Notes: a model not told the origin generated them from the letters alone. Positions 5,988 to 14,471 are shown, counted from the stretch's first letter. The stretch: 18,481 nucleotides of DNA from an uncultured Phascolarctobacterium sp. (GCF_905212365.1 NZ_CAJMEH010000042.1:1-18481); one strand, 5' to 3'. Numbers and translations are program-made.

Positions 5988-6737
5988 TCACTGAAATAAA
6001 CGGCGCTGGCGCACAACCTCGTACATCAGCACTGCGCCCGCATTGGAAGCGTTCAGGGAATTGACGCCGCCATTCATAGGAATGCTGACGATATCGTCGC
6101 ACTTTTGCTTAACCAGACGGCCAATGCCCTTGCCCTCGGCGCCAATAACCAAAACGATAGGCCCCGTCATATTGGCGGCATAAAAATCCACGCCGTCCAT
6201 ATCAGCGCCGACAACCCAACAGCCCCGCTGCTTCAATTCGTCGATAGCCTGAGCAATATTGCCGATTTGCACCACCGGCACATACTCCACCGCTCCGGCA
6301 GAAATTTTAGCCACAGTCGCGTTTAACGGACAGCTGCGGCGGCGCGGCAGCAAAACCCCATGCACTCCGGCAGCGTCGGCAGTACGCAGCAGCGCGCCCA
6401 CATTCTGCGGGTCCTGCAGCTCGTCCAGCAGCAGCAAAAATGGCGGCTCGTCCTTGGCCGCAGCTTTGGCAAAAACATCGTCCAAGCTTTGAAAGGCGAT
6501 AGGGGCGGCCAAAGCGGCAACTCCCTGATGCCGCAGTCCCAGCGCCAGCTTATCCAGCCTTTCAGCCTTAACTATTTCCACAGGCACGCCCTTATTTTTC
6601 GCAGCGGCAACCAGCTCGCCCAGACTGCCGCCCCTCGCGCCCTCCTGTATTAAAATCTTATTGATAGAACGCTGCCCCCGCAGCGCTTCGGATACAGCGT
6701 TACGGCCGGCAATCACGTCGCTTGCTTGCTGAGTCAT
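5988..6737 (-). CDS. rlmB: 23S rRNA 2'-O-methyltransferase RlmB (SpoU/TrmH family)
   Basis: A 249-residue SPOUT enzyme expected to methylate the ribose of G2251 (E. coli numbering) in the peptidyl-transferase loop of 23S rRNA. After an N-terminal RNA-binding domain (about 1-75), the knotted catalytic domain shows motif 1 DPQNVGALLRTADAAGV at 109-125 with Asn112 and Arg118, motif 2 IVLVIGAEGKGIGR at 194-207, and motif 3 SIPMNGGVNSLNASNAG near 218-234. AAAGGAGG lies 7 nt before ATG. It follows thyX by 13 nt. Confidence 0.95.
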   Translation of the reverse strand: MTQQASDVIAGRNAVSEALRGQRSINKILIQEGARGGSLGELVAAAKNKGVPVEIVKAERLDKLALGLRHQGVAALAAPIAFQSLDDVFAKAAAKDEPPFLLLLDELQDPQNVGALLRTADAAGVHGVLLPRRRSCPLNATVAKISAGAVEYVPVVQIGNIAQAIDELKQRGCWVVGADMDGVDFYAANMTGPIVLVIGAEGKGIGRLVKQKCDDIVSIPMNGGVNSLNASNAGAVLMYEVVRQRRLFQ

Positions 6738-6750
6738 AGCCTGTCCTCCT

Positions 6751-7458
6751 TTATTTAGCAGCCTGCTCTTTAGCCCGCTGCGCTAAAATAGCCTGCAATC
6801 TGCCGCAGGACATAGCGCCCTCGTGGCACACGCCCTCGGATACGCAGGTCGGCCCTGCGTTTTCAAAAATCACCGGCGCTACCTTCTGGCATTCGGCCAG
6901 CATTTTATTAGCCAACGCTCTTATTTCCCATTGAGCGCGGGTACAGCAGCGCAGGCTGAAAAAGTTCAGCAGCGAACGTGCGTTAAAGGTGCAGACAATC
7001 TTTGTTTCCGTTGCGTTCGGCAGAATATAACGCGCGTCCTCCGCAGGAATACCTGCTTCGGTAAATTCATTGTACAAGGACTGAATTTCCTCCATCAGCG
7101 CGGCAAATTTAGCCTTGGCTGCGTCATTAGCGGCAATAGAAGGCGGAAGAATAGTTTCAAAGTCATGCTCCTTCACATAGCGCTGGGATTGCTGGGAATA
7201 GGAGGCAATGCGGTGGCGTACCAGCTGATGGGTCAGCACGCGGGACACGCCTTCAATAGCAAAGGTAAAGGTAACGTGTTCCAGCGTGGATAAATGCCCC
7301 ATGCTGACTAACCGGCGCACCAAATTAGCCGCCTGCTCGTCGCTGATGCGTTCCTCCAGCTGCGCCGCGCCAATAGGCGAATAGCACAAACGGGCGCTCA
7401 TGGCTACCGTGCGCTCCGGCTCCGGCGTATGACGTACCAATTTTACATGCATATTCAT
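6751..7458 (-). CDS. thyX: Flavin-dependent thymidylate synthase
   Basis: A 235-residue FAD enzyme making dTMP from dUMP with methylenetetrahydrofolate and NADPH, unrelated to ThyA. The signature RHRxxSYSQQSQRY is present at about residues 81-94, and TRAQWEIR, usual near the C terminus of the family, is also seen. A longer frame opens at TTG (7464), but that codon is only 1 nt from the AGGAGG at 7471-7466. The ATG at 7458 is 7 nt from it and is the better start. The gene starts 2 nt past the mrnC stop, so it is coupled to that gene. Its place between mrnC and rlmB is an addition relative to B. subtilis. Confidence 0.95.
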   Translation of the reverse strand: MNMHVKLVRHTPEPERTVAMSARLCYSPIGAAQLEERISDEQAANLVRRLVSMGHLSTLEHVTFTFAIEGVSRVLTHQLVRHRIASYSQQSQRYVKEHDFETILPPSIAANDAAKAKFAALMEEIQSLYNEFTEAGIPAEDARYILPNATETKIVCTFNARSLLNFFSLRCCTRAQWEIRALANKMLAECQKVAPVIFENAGPTCVSEGVCHEGAMSCGRLQAILAQRAKEQAAK

Positions 7459-7460
7459 AT

Positions 7461-7934
7461 TCAATCCTCCTTCTTTTTAGCTGCCTGTATTCTTTCTGTA
7501 ATAATAACAAAGGACTCGTCCAACAGCTCGTGCAGACGCTGCTCCTGCTCCTCCAAAAATAAATAGCCAAGCAAGGCTTCAAAGGCCGTAGCCATTCTGT
7601 ATTCATAAACGGAAGCGCTTTTCGGCACCTGGGATTTAGCGTTGCGCCCCCGGCGAAAAACTGCTTCCTCCTCCGGCGTCAGTCTTGCTTTCAGTTCCGT
7701 CATCGCCTGACATTGATAAACAGCCGACACCATTTTGGCGCCCAGGTCATTTACGATACGCACATGACTGGAAACAGGCAAAAGACGCAGCCGAATATAC
7801 ATAGAAAAAACCACGTCGCCGATATACGCCAACAAAATAGGGTTCAGCTGTTTGGCGGCAGGAAAGTCTGCGCCGGCCGCTTTACAAGCAGCCAGCGCAT
7901 GTTCCTTCAATATCTGATATTGTGCAAATTTCAT
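7461..7934 (-). CDS. mrnC: Mini-ribonuclease III
   Basis: A 157-residue RNase III catalytic domain without the double-stranded RNA-binding domain; in Bacillus it matures 23S rRNA ends. Visible are LLAYIGDVVFSMYIR at 34-48, with metal-binding Asp40, RGRNAKS at about 95-101, and TAFEALLGYLFLEE with its acidic residue at about 115-128. Length fits the family. The ATG overlaps the cysS stop as ATGA (7931-7934), so it is translationally coupled; no strong separate ribosome binding site is seen. Confidence 0.94.
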   Translation of the reverse strand: MKFAQYQILKEHALAACKAAGADFPAAKQLNPILLAYIGDVVFSMYIRLRLLPVSSHVRIVNDLGAKMVSAVYQCQAMTELKARLTPEEEAVFRRGRNAKSQVPKSASVYEYRMATAFEALLGYLFLEEQEQRLHELLDESFVIITERIQAAKKKED

Positions 7935-9376
7935 TGTTTAGACCATTTTACGCCTTGCGGAGTATCCTGCAAAACGATGCCGATAGCGCCCAGTTTATTG
8001 CGCAGTTCGTCGGCCAAGGCGTAATTCTTAGCCTTGCGGGCCTCCTGACGCATATTAATCAGCAACTCTACCAGCTCGGCTTCCTTGCTGTCATCCGCAG
8101 CAGCCTCCGCCGGAGCGGCAGCCTTTTCCAATACGCCGATGATGGAGCACATTTCGCTGAATACCTCGTCCAGAACAGCAACCAGCTTGCCGTCCGGCTT
8201 AACAGCGGCGTCAGTGATTGCTTTATGGTAAATATTGATTTCCTTAGCCAGCGCAAACATATGGCTGATAGCCAGCGCCGTATTAAAGTCGTCGCGCATA
8301 GCCTCCATAAAGGCCTCGCGCAGCTCGCGGGCTTTAGCGCGCAGCTCCAGGCTTGCTTCCGTCGGGCCTGCGCTCATCATAGCGGCCAGCTCGCCCAAGG
8401 TTTCCTGGGCCTGACGCAAGCGAGCCAGGCTCTTCTGTGCTTCCGTCAAACGAGCGTCGCTGAAGTCCAACGGACTGCGGTAATGGGTGGATACGATGAA
8501 GAAACGCAGTGTTTCCGGGTCATAATGCTCAAGAATATCGATAACCATGAAGAAATTGCCCAGAGATTTGGACATTTTTTCTTCATTTACAGTAATAAAG
8601 CCGTTATGCAGCCAATAATGCACAAAAGGATGGCAGCCGGTGCAGCCCTCAGATTGCGCTATTTCATTTTCATGGTGCGGGAAGATAAGGTCGCTGCCGC
8701 CGCCATGGAAGTCGAAGGTTTCTCCCAAATACTTCATGCTCATGGTCGAGCATTCGATGTGCCAGCCGGGACGGCCTTTGCCCCAAGGGCTGTCCCAGGA
8801 GGGTTCGCCCGGCTTAGCCGATTTCCACAAAGCAAAATCCATAGGATTGCGCTTGCGGTCGTCCACGTCTACGCGGGCGCCAGCCAGCATATCCTCCAGA
8901 TTGCGTCCGGACAGCTGCCCGTAATATTTGAATTTTTCCACGCTGTAGAAAACGTCGCCGTCCACAACATAGGCATAACCGTTATCGATTAATGCTTGTA
9001 CAGTTTTAATAATATCCTCGATATGCTCGGATACGCGGGGATAAACATGAGCCCGGCGCACGTTGAGCTTATCCATTACCTCAAAATAGGAATCAATGTA
9101 ACGGTTGCAGATATCGTACCACTGCACGCCCTCTTTATTGGCAGTATTGATAATTTTGTCGTCTACATCAGTAAAGTTCTGCACATGAGTAACGTCGTAG
9201 CCCTCATGCTCCAAAAAGCGGCGGATAACGTCCCAGGTAACAAAGGGACGGGCATTGCCCACATGGGGATGATTGTAAGGCGTTACGCCGCACACATAGA
9301 TATTAGCCTTACCGGGATTGATAGGTACAAATTCTTCTTTCTGCTTCGTCAATGTATTATAAACTTTAATAGACAT
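7931..9376 (-). CDS. cysS: Cysteinyl-tRNA synthetase
   Basis: A 481-residue class I synthetase attaching cysteine to tRNA-Cys. Zinc ligands are visible: Cys29 (CGVTPYN), Cys209 (WHIECS), and His234 and Glu238 in HHENE. The HIGH-type motif is HVGN at 38-41 and the KMSKS loop is exact at 267-271. The C-terminal DALR and anticodon-binding region ends in QGVKWSKQ. AAGGAG lies 7 nt before ATG. It follows gltX by 28 nt. In Bacillus cysE separates gltX and cysS; here it is absent. Confidence 0.97.
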   Translation of the reverse strand: MSIKVYNTLTKQKEEFVPINPGKANIYVCGVTPYNHPHVGNARPFVTWDVIRRFLEHEGYDVTHVQNFTDVDDKIINTANKEGVQWYDICNRYIDSYFEVMDKLNVRRAHVYPRVSEHIEDIIKTVQALIDNGYAYVVDGDVFYSVEKFKYYGQLSGRNLEDMLAGARVDVDDRKRNPMDFALWKSAKPGEPSWDSPWGKGRPGWHIECSTMSMKYLGETFDFHGGGSDLIFPHHENEIAQSEGCTGCHPFVHYWLHNGFITVNEEKMSKSLGNFFMVIDILEHYDPETLRFFIVSTHYRSPLDFSDARLTEAQKSLARLRQAQETLGELAAMMSAGPTEASLELRAKARELREAFMEAMRDDFNTALAISHMFALAKEINIYHKAITDAAVKPDGKLVAVLDEVFSEMCSIIGVLEKAAAPAEAAADDSKEAELVELLINMRQEARKAKNYALADELRNKLGAIGIVLQDTPQGVKWSKQ

Positions 9377-9404
9377 TGTACATCTCCTTCTGTCGCTTTT
9401 CAGC

Positions 9405-10880
9405 TTACAGCGTTACGCCGGCTTTTGCCATGCTGGCCTTAATTCTCTTAGCCGTGCGCTCTGCGCCCAGCAGCGGCACCATAGCCGCCAGCTCCGGACC
9501 GTGCTGGTTGCCCGTCAAGGCCACGCGAATCGGCATGAATACGTCCTTGCCCTTCAGCTTGGTAGCCTTTTGAATCTGTTTAAACAGAGCCTTAACGCTG
9601 GCGTTATCCAAAGCTTCAACCTTCGGCAGCTCCTCCAGCAGCATATTAATAACTGCCGGTACGTTTTCGCCCTTCAGAACGGCTTCCGCTTCTTCGTTTT
9701 CAAAATTAAATTCGTCGTTAAAATACATTTCCACGCAAGCGGGAATTTGCGCGGCGTAGGAAACATGCTCCTGCGCCGTTGCCACTACTCTGCGCAGCCA
9801 GGCCAGCTTCTCGCCTGTTTCTTCGCCCGTCATATAGCCTGCGGCTATCATATGGGGCTTAGCACAGTCGAAGAAAGCGTCTGCGTCCAGCTCACGCATA
9901 TAGTGCTGATTTATCCAGTTCAGCTTATCGATATCGAACACTGCGGGGTTTTTAGCCACGCGGTCCATGGAAAATTCCTTAATCAGCTCGTCCATGCTGA
10001 AAATTTCCTGCTCGCTGTTCGGCGCCCAGCCAAGCAAAGCCAGGAAATTATTGATAGCGGCGGGCAGATAACCCAGCTGGCGGTATTGGTCCACGCTGGT
10101 AGCGCCGTGACGCTTGCTCATCTTAGTATGGTCCTTGCCCAAAATCAAGGAAATATGACCGAAGGTGGGCTGCTTGAAGCCCAGTGCTTCATAAATCAGG
10201 CATTGGCGCGGCGTATTGGATAAATGCTCCTCTGCGCGGATAACATGGGTAATATGCATCAGGGCGTCGTCGATAACTACGGCATAGTTATAAGTGGGAA
10301 TGCCGTCAGACTTCACAATAACGAAATCGCCGATGTTGTTGGAATCAAAAACTACGTCGCCGCGTACCATATCGCGCACCAAAATCTGCTTATCGGCAGG
10401 CACGCGGAAGCGCACGGTAGGCTTACGGCCTTCGGCTTCGTACTTAGCTATCTGCTCCGGCGTTAAATGACGGCACTTGCCCATGTAGCGCGGCATTTTA
10501 CCTTCTTTAATCAAGGACTGGCGTTCCTCCTCCAGCTCCTCGTCGGTACAGTAGCAATAATAAGCCTTGCCCTCTGCCAGTAGCTGCTCCGTATATTTTT
10601 TATACAGCTCCAGGCGCTCCATTTGATGATAGGGGCCGTTCGGGCCGCCGACGTCGACGCCTTCGTCCCAGTCCATACCCAGCCATTTTAATGCGGCCTT
10701 GATATTTTCCTCGGATTCCGGGGTAGAACGCTCACGGTCGGTATCCTCGATACGCAAAATCAGTTTGCCGCCGGTCTTGCGGGCCAGCAGCCAATTAAAC
10801 AGAGCGCTGCGGGCGCCGCCGATATGGAACGGTCCCGTCGGGCTCGGTGCAAAGCGAACTCTTACTTCATCACTACACAT
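9405..10880 (-). CDS. gltX: Glutamyl-tRNA synthetase
   Basis: A 491-residue class I synthetase charging tRNA with glutamate. Signature FAPSPTGPFHIGGARSALFN near the N terminus carries the HIGH-like motif HIGG (19-22). KMSKR is at 253-257. A zinc site like that of the E. coli enzyme is visible (Cys109, Cys111, Cys136, His138). The longest frame opens at a TTG at 10898 that itself overlaps the GGAGG; the ATG at 10880 is the likely start, 8 nt after GGGAG. Whether the enzyme also charges tRNA-Gln, as in many Firmicutes, cannot be told here. A promoter lies directly upstream. Confidence 0.96.
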   Translation of the reverse strand: MCSDEVRVRFAPSPTGPFHIGGARSALFNWLLARKTGGKLILRIEDTDRERSTPESEENIKAALKWLGMDWDEGVDVGGPNGPYHQMERLELYKKYTEQLLAEGKAYYCYCTDEELEEERQSLIKEGKMPRYMGKCRHLTPEQIAKYEAEGRKPTVRFRVPADKQILVRDMVRGDVVFDSNNIGDFVIVKSDGIPTYNYAVVIDDALMHITHVIRAEEHLSNTPRQCLIYEALGFKQPTFGHISLILGKDHTKMSKRHGATSVDQYRQLGYLPAAINNFLALLGWAPNSEQEIFSMDELIKEFSMDRVAKNPAVFDIDKLNWINQHYMRELDADAFFDCAKPHMIAAGYMTGEETGEKLAWLRRVVATAQEHVSYAAQIPACVEMYFNDEFNFENEEAEAVLKGENVPAVINMLLEELPKVEALDNASVKALFKQIQKATKLKGKDVFMPIRVALTGNQHGPELAAMVPLLGAERTAKRIKASMAKAGVTL

Positions 10881-10943
10881 CTTTAAATCTCCCTCCAAAT
10901 TTATAGCTTACCGCTAACAGTTTATTTCATAAGGTTCAGTAGA

Positions 10944-10973
10944 ATTATACCATAATCTGGCCTCTTTAGCCAA
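10944..10973 (-). promoter_or_regulatory. Internal promoter ahead of gltX
   Basis: On the minus strand TTGGCT (10973-10968) and a perfect TATAAT (10949-10944) are 18 nt apart. TG precedes the -10 by one base (extended -10). It lies in the 112-nt gap between ispF and gltX, which has no terminator, so gltX can be read both from here and from upstream. Confidence 0.75.
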
Positions 10974-10992
10974 TTTATATCGAAAAAGTATC

Positions 10993-11496
10993 TTAAATTC
11001 CGCTGATAATGGAGGCCACCGCTTCGGCAGCCATGCCCTCGCCGCGGCCTGTAAAGCCCAGCTTTTCGGTAGTCGTGGCTTTGATATTTACCGCAGATTC
11101 GTCCACTTCCAAAACTGCCGCCACATTGGTCCGCATCTGCGAAATGTAGCCTGCCAGCTTGGGGCGCTGGGCAATAATCGTCACGTCCACATTATTAACG
11201 CGCCAGCCCCGCTGAGCCAGCAGCTCCTTAACATGAGCCGTCAGCTTCATGCTGTCAGCCCCCTTAAAGCGCTCGTCCGTATCGGGAAAATGCTTGCCGA
11301 TATCGCCCAAGGCGGCAGCGCCCAGCAGCGCGTCCATCAAGGCGTGCAAAGCCACGTCCGCATCGCTGTGCCCCAAAAGCCCCAGCTCGTAGGGAATTTC
11401 CACGCCGCATAAAATCAGCTTGCGTCCTTCCGTCAGTTTATGTACGTCATAGCCGCAGCCTATGCGCAGCTGCGGCCAGCTATGCTTCTTTTCCAT
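10993..11496 (-). CDS. ispF: 2-C-methyl-D-erythritol 2,4-cyclodiphosphate synthase
   Basis: A 167-residue enzyme of the MEP isoprenoid pathway, closing the cyclodiphosphate with loss of CMP. Metal ligands are visible: Asp17 and His19 in GYDVH and His51 after GHSDADVALH. The C-terminal signature ATTTEKLGFTGRGEG is present. It carries about nine residues more than the E. coli protein at the N terminus. AGGAG lies 7 nt before ATG. It overlaps the end of ispD by 17 nt, so the two are tightly coupled. Confidence 0.96.
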   Translation of the reverse strand: MEKKHSWPQLRIGCGYDVHKLTEGRKLILCGVEIPYELGLLGHSDADVALHALMDALLGAAALGDIGKHFPDTDERFKGADSMKLTAHVKELLAQRGWRVNNVDVTIIAQRPKLAGYISQMRTNVAAVLEVDESAVNIKATTTEKLGFTGRGEGMAAEAVASIISGI

Positions 11497-12202
11497 GTTC
11501 CAGCTCCTGTCGCGCCAGCAGGTATTCGGCCAAGGCCAAATCCTCCGGCGTAGTTATTTTAATATTTTCGTAGCGTCCCTCCGCTACCACTACCTTATTT
11601 CCCAGCAGCTCCACTACCGAAGCGTCGTCCGTCACAGCGGCAGGATGCGCCGCCAAATAGGCGTAAGCCTTTTTCAGCAGAGCGGCTGCAAAAATCTGCG
11701 GCGTCTGCACTGCCTGCAGAGTACTGCGCTCCGGCGTAGCTATTACCTGCCCTGCTGCGTCGATTACCTTAATAGTGTTTTTTACAGGCACTGCAGCAAT
11801 AGCCGCGCCATAAATCATAGCGGCCGCTAAAGTACGGGCGAAAACCTCGCGCCCGGCAAAGGGCCGCGCCCCGTCGTGAACGGCGATATAGCCCGCGTCC
11901 TCCGGAATAACGGCCAACGCATTAGCCACGCTGTCCTGACGTTCCTTGCCGCCTGCTACTACCTGAAACGGCAGCTTGGGGAAATATTCCTGCCGGTACT
12001 TTGCCAGCAAAGAGCGCCCTTCCTCGACCTCGTCTGCTGCCAGCACCACCACTGCCCGCTCTACCAGTTCAGTGCGCTCCAGCATGCGCAGGCAATGTAC
12101 TAAAAGAGGCGCTCCCTGCAGCATAGCAAAGGCCTTATTGATACCCAGGCCCAAACGCTTGCCCGCTCCTGCCGCCGGTACAATGGCAATTACTTTTTCC
12201 AT
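11480..12202 (-). CDS. ispD: 2-C-methyl-D-erythritol 4-phosphate cytidylyltransferase
   Basis: A 240-residue nucleotidyltransferase of the MEP pathway joining CTP and methylerythritol phosphate. The nucleotide loop PAAGAGKR is at 9-16, followed by NKAF at 22-25, GGKERQDSV at 84-92, the HDGARP motif at 109-114 with metal-binding Asp110, and NIKITTPEDL with Lys215. Length matches the family. GGAGG lies 6 nt before ATG. It sits 69 nt after yacL, with a stable hairpin in between, and overlaps ispF. Confidence 0.96.
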   Translation of the reverse strand: MEKVIAIVPAAGAGKRLGLGINKAFAMLQGAPLLVHCLRMLERTELVERAVVVLAADEVEEGRSLLAKYRQEYFPKLPFQVVAGGKERQDSVANALAVIPEDAGYIAVHDGARPFAGREVFARTLAAAMIYGAAIAAVPVKNTIKVIDAAGQVIATPERSTLQAVQTPQIFAAALLKKAYAYLAAHPAAVTDDASVVELLGNKVVVAEGRYENIKITTPEDLALAEYLLARQELEHGKEA

Positions 12203-12224
12203 CGCTTTCCTCCCATATTAAACT

Positions 12225-12255
12225 ACAGACTGAGACAGGGTCTGCCTCAGTCTGT
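12225..12255 (-). terminator. Strong hairpin between yacL and ispD, possible weak terminator or attenuator
   Basis: ACAGACTGAG pairs perfectly with CTCAGTCTGT (10 bp), and CAG/CTG can pair inside. On the minus strand the following bases (AGTTTAATAT) do not form a real T tract. Partial termination, protection of the yacL mRNA end, or cleavage are all possible. Confidence 0.5.
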
Positions 12256-12271
12256 AAAATTAACTATGCTA

Positions 12272-13408
12272 TTAATATTTAGCCTTGGCAAAAATCATGC
12301 GCCCGGCAGCCGTCTGCAGCACCGAAGTTACTACTATGGCTATGCTGCTGCCGATACCGCGGCGGCCGTTTTCCACTACGATCATCGTGCCGTCGTCCAA
12401 ATAAGCCACAGCCTGATTGGACTCCTTGCCTTCCTTAACCAAATAAACAGTCATCTCTTCACCGGCAATAACCACCGGCTTAATAGCGTTAGCCAGCTCG
12501 TTGATATTCAGCACCTTAATGCCCTGAATACCGGCGACCTTATTTAAATTATAATCATTGGTAATAATATCCGCGTTAGCCTGCTTAGCCAGCCGCACCA
12601 GCTTAGCGTCTACCTCGCTTAAATCATCGTAATCGTTATCCACTACCAGCAGCTGTTTCTTATAGCTGATTTGCAAATCCTGCACCAAATCCAAGCCGCG
12701 CCGTCCCTTAGCGCGTTTAAGGCTGTCAGCAGAATCAGACAGCTTCTGCAGCTCCTCCAGCACAAAATTAGGCACCACTATCTGACCGTCCAAAAAGCCT
12801 GCGGCCATAATATCCATGATGCGTCCGTCGATAATTACGCTGGTATCTAACAGCTTATTGCTGCTGTACAGGCGGTCGCCCAAAGGCCCGTCCAGTACGC
12901 TGTCGTTTTTTGCCGCGTCTACCTTAGGCGTTTTGCGGCTGGGAATACGGTTAAAGAATTCCACAATATCGTTATGCTTGCGCAAAGCCAGCTTAGCGCC
13001 CACCACAGCCAATATCAGACTGAGGAAAATAGGTATATAGGGTCCTATAATAGGCAAACGGGAAAAGGGGCCGCCTATCAGATTGGCCAGAATCAGGCCG
13101 ATGCCAATACCAAAAATCATTACCAGAATATCGCTAGTAGGAATGCGCGACAAGCTGACAGTTAAACGCTCGGCATAGTTAAAAATGCCGTTAGTGACAA
13201 AGGGCGCCAGCACCAGCGCCAGCCAGCCGAAAACAAAGAACCCCGGCAACACTAAAATGATATTAGCAAAAGTTATGCAAAAAACACCGTTATCATGCAG
13301 ATCGTAGCCCAAATATTCCGACATGAAGGGTAAAGAATAATCTGTAAGTATGAGTCCGGTAATAATAATAATCAAAGAAATAGTCAGGCTAACAAATTTT
13401 TTTAACAT
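12272..13408 (-). CDS. yacL: Membrane-anchored PIN and TRAM domain protein YacL
   Basis: A 378-residue protein with four hydrophobic segments (about 5-23, 41-70, 92-111 and 118-142), then a PIN nuclease-fold domain and a C-terminal TRAM domain (about 305-370) that may bind RNA. Acidic PIN residues are visible: Asp188 (LLDTS), Asp194 (IIDGR), Glu218/Glu219, Asp267 and Asp285 (IITNDYN). The molecular role of YacL is not settled. The longest frame opens at GTG (13411), but the adjacent ATG (13408) is 7 nt after AGGAGG and fits better. Its position before ispD is the conserved Firmicutes order. Confidence 0.93.
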   Translation of the reverse strand: MLKKFVSLTISLIIIITGLILTDYSLPFMSEYLGYDLHDNGVFCITFANIILVLPGFFVFGWLALVLAPFVTNGIFNYAERLTVSLSRIPTSDILVMIFGIGIGLILANLIGGPFSRLPIIGPYIPIFLSLILAVVGAKLALRKHNDIVEFFNRIPSRKTPKVDAAKNDSVLDGPLGDRLYSSNKLLDTSVIIDGRIMDIMAAGFLDGQIVVPNFVLEELQKLSDSADSLKRAKGRRGLDLVQDLQISYKKQLLVVDNDYDDLSEVDAKLVRLAKQANADIITNDYNLNKVAGIQGIKVLNINELANAIKPVVIAGEEMTVYLVKEGKESNQAVAYLDDGTMIVVENGRRGIGSSIAIVVTSVLQTAAGRMIFAKAKY

Positions 13409-13465
13409 CACGCCACCTCCTTTCCTGCAAGAATAGATACAACACTGCTATTTAATATTGTACCA

Positions 13466-13499
13466 ATTATATAATACAGCGAATAAAGTTAAAAAACAA
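13466..13499 (-). promoter_or_regulatory. Possible promoter of yacL
   Basis: On the minus strand TTGTTT (13499-13494) and TATTAT (13476-13471) are 17 nt apart. A perfect TATAAT (13471-13466) overlaps but lacks a good -35. The site lies in the 262-nt gap between carD and yacL. The AT-rich setting makes chance matches likely. Confidence 0.4.
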
Positions 13500-13670
13500 G
13501 TAACTAATCCCACTAAATATGTCAGCTTTGTAAAATAGTTATAGCTATTCGGTAACAAAAAATTCGCAGGCAGTCCGCGCCGACACAATCCTGCATTCGT
13601 CCGCTGCAGAACCGGCCAGCGCAAAACTGCCTGACACAAAAATCGTTATGCTATTATCTAAAGCCAAACC

Positions 13671-14156
13671 TTACCGGCAGCAGGTTTCCAGCCAGCTTCC
13701 CGCGTTTTGAGCGTCAATATTGCGTATCAGCATAACCTCGCTCTGCAAAATCTGTCTGGTACTATGCAGCAGCCGCCTCTCGCCCACAGATATCTTCTTG
13801 CTGCGCTCCAATAAAGTCAGCAGCTTGAAAATTTTTGCTACTTCCACAACGCTGCCGCTTTTAATTTTTTCCATATATAGCTGGAAACGGCGATTCCAGG
13901 AAATACTTTTAACTGCCTGTACGTCCGGAACCTCGCGCAGAACACACTGAATCAGCGCCAGAGTGTTTTCGTCGCCAATTTTGCGCAGCCCCAGCTTTTG
14001 CGCGCTGCTTACCGGTATCGCTATCGTCATACTTTCAAAAAGCATCTGCAAAATATAGTAATCCATCCTTTCGCCATTTTGTTCCCGTTGCTCCACGCAC
14101 TGAACAATAGCTCCGCCATGTAAAGGATATACCACACGGTCGCCCGCAACAAACAT
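13671..14156 (-). CDS. carD: CarD/CdnL-family transcription regulator
   Basis: A 161-residue protein. The N-terminal RNA-polymerase-binding domain (about 1-60) shows GDRVVYPLHGGAIV at 5-18, DYYILQM and the GLRKIGDENTL stretch. The helical C-terminal DNA-binding domain contains SWNRRFQLYMEKIKSGSVVE and ERSKKISVGERRLL, typical of the family, including the conserved Trp that contacts the promoter bubble edge. Family members bind the RNA polymerase beta subunit and stabilise open complexes, often at rRNA promoters. GGAGG lies 7 nt before ATG. It is first in the leftward housekeeping block and is preceded by two near-consensus promoters. No terminator is visible before yacL. Confidence 0.9.
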   Translation of the reverse strand: MFVAGDRVVYPLHGGAIVQCVEQREQNGERMDYYILQMLFESMTIAIPVSSAQKLGLRKIGDENTLALIQCVLREVPDVQAVKSISWNRRFQLYMEKIKSGSVVEVAKIFKLLTLLERSKKISVGERRLLHSTRQILQSEVMLIRNIDAQNAGSWLETCCR

Positions 14157-14208
14157 TTTTCACCCTCCCATTTTAAAAATTTCCGTTGCTCATAAACCTT
14201 ATGCATAC

Positions 14209-14237
14209 ATTTTATCACTGTCGTTACAAATTGTCAA
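14209..14237 (-). promoter_or_regulatory. carD promoter, proximal
   Basis: On the minus strand TTGACA (14237-14232) and TAAAAT (14214-14209) are 17 nt apart, with the -10 about 52 nt before the carD start. GTGATAAAAT is shared with the distal promoter. Confidence 0.85.
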
Positions 14238-14246
14238 AAATTTATA

Positions 14247-14275
14247 ATTTTATCACGCTCTTTTTTCTATGTCAA
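14247..14275 (-). promoter_or_regulatory. carD promoter, distal
   Basis: On the minus strand TTGACA (14275-14270) and TAAAAT (14252-14247) are 17 nt apart. It has the same hexamers and spacing as the proximal site, 38 bp away, so polymerase bound at either would lie side by side with the other. Confidence 0.8.
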
Positions 14276-14398
14276 TATATAAAAAGCTACTTTAATTAAA
14301 TTCACATTTTTGGTACACTTCTTCAGCAGCTTTACAGCAAATGCCGCAGATTTAACAAAAAGTTTACTACTTGTCCAAGCGGCGCTGCCGCCAAGCCC

Positions 14399-14427
14399 TT
14401 GCAAAAAATAAGCTTTTCTTTCATAAT
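14399..14427 (+). promoter_or_regulatory. Promoter of the NagD-like gene
   Basis: TTGCAA (14399-14404) and CATAAT (14422-14427) are 17 nt apart, 45 nt before the start codon. It is divergent from the carD promoters, 124 bp away. Confidence 0.65.
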
Positions 14428-14471
14428 AGAATTGCAAAATAAAGATATTCAACAAGCAAAGGATGATAAAA

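Noticed and set aside
7922..8992. 356-codon plus-strand frame
   Set aside because: It lies wholly opposite cysS, which has every synthetase motif and a good start; the frame is a shadow of biased codon use.
10881..10992. T-box leader for gltX
   Set aside because: The gap of 112 nt is too short and I see no T-box consensus or antiterminator.
13448..13639. 63-codon minus-strand frame between carD and yacL with a C-terminal hydrophobic helix
   Set aside because: It opens with GTG without any ribosome binding site, its N-terminal half looks like no known protein, and it overlaps candidate promoter sequence for yacL. Likely chance.
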